This document shows, in pieces, positions 26,915 through 27,121 of a DNA stretch of 27,121 bases (its first letter is position 1; each line of letters opens with the position of its first letter). A program made the translations under genes and the position numbers. Source of the stretch: a virus; IMG/VR virus record IMGVR_UViG_3300027734_000263, positions 1 to 27,121 of that record, one strand, 5' to 3'. The notes beneath the pieces were generated by a model. That model made no database searches. It was given only the letters and a program-made list of their open reading frames with translations, and was not told the origin of the DNA.

Positions 26915-26943
26915 TTGACTTTCTTCGAAATGTATGCTAAATA
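26915..26943 (+). promoter_or_regulatory. Sigma70-like promoter, divergent from plcP
   Basis: TTGACT (26915) and TAAATA (26938) are 17 bp apart. The -10 ends only six bases before the ATG at 26950, so a very short leader is predicted. Confidence 0.6.
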
Positions 26944-26949
26944 TGTAGT

Positions 26950-27121
26950 ATGAAGATAAAAGAACTACTAGAATCTGCCGAACCCACAGGCAGCAGTCCC
27001 ATTGTCTATGTTGACATGGATGGTGTGTTGGCCGATCTCTACAATTATGCTGCGACTTTGCATGACGTAGATCACTATAACAACATGACTCCTGCACAGT
27101 GGGAGTCGTTCTTCAAAGATT
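26950..27121 (+). CDS. N-terminal part of a HAD-type phosphatase, truncated by the window edge
   Basis: The visible 57 residues start MKIKELLESAEP and then have VYVDMDGVLADLYNYAA. The D-x-D-G-V-L-A-D motif is HAD motif I, with the nucleophilic aspartate at the first D. The form VDMDGVLAD is typical of the 5'-nucleotidase/NT5C-like phage phosphatases, which dephosphorylate nucleoside monophosphates. The C-terminal motifs lie beyond the window, so the substrate is uncertain. It is transcribed divergently from the plcP-agt pair. Confidence 0.8.
   Translation, partial: MKIKELLESAEPTGSSPIVYVDMDGVLADLYNYAATLHDVDHYNNMTPAQWESFFKD

Noticed and set aside
1-27121. CRISPR array, insertion sequence, integrase or attachment site
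   Set aside because: No regularly spaced repeats, transposase or integrase motifs, or terminal inverted repeats were seen; the repeats present are promoter modules.

Overview
This window looks like part of the genome of a large tailed phage, most likely a T4-like myovirus of aquatic type, infecting a Gram-negative, probably proteobacterial, host. Genes are small, tightly packed and often overlap by ATGA, GTGA or TAATG. Most have no known function. Several proteins (for example those at 610-1065, 1262-1561, 1548-1967, 2835-3101 and 8974-10416) resemble, from memory, families conserved in marine T4-like phages. An octamer NATAAATA, the T4/cyanophage late-promoter type, lies just upstream of many genes. 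A second promoter class is sigma70-like (TTGACW, 17 bp, TATAAT-like). I see no tRNA, CRISPR array, insertion sequence or capsid/tail gene. There is no gene-free stretch longer than about 150 bases. Family assignments rest on motifs and memory; no database search was possible.

Layout. (1) 1-3150: conserved T4-like small genes, then a secreted EF-hand protein, a phasin-like protein and two micro-ORFs, closed by a strong terminator. (2) 3160-8950: a run of short genes under sigma70-like promoters, with an OB-fold-like protein, a WGR-like protein, an ATP-dependent DNA ligase and small membrane proteins. (3) 8960-16440: a membrane/coiled-coil protein, then a protein quality-control cluster of ClpX, Hsp20, ClpS, a bacterial-type ClpP and a phage-type ClpP. 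It is interrupted by two minus-strand genes, one of them a metallophosphoesterase fold that has lost its metal ligands. (4) 16440-22880: a second small-gene region that reuses the promoter modules of region 2, including several membrane or secreted micro-proteins, a SWIM zinc-finger protein, an intact metallophosphoesterase and a winged-helix-like protein. (5) 22890-25180: a metabolic group with a 7Fe FdxA-type ferredoxin and a dCMP deaminase. (6) 25158-26892, minus strand: a PlcP-like phospholipase and an Agt-like glycosyltransferase in the arrangement of the bacterial phosphate-starvation lipid-remodelling operon. (7) From 26950: the start of a HAD-type phosphatase.

The two most notable systems are the Clp set and the plcP-agt pair. 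The Clp set has an unfoldase with intact ClpP-docking and pore loops, two catalytically complete peptidase types, an N-degron adaptor and a holdase chaperone, so the phage could supply its own regulated proteolysis. The plcP-agt pair would turn host phospholipids into glycolipids and free phosphate for phage DNA synthesis. Both functions are inferred from sequence motifs and gene context.
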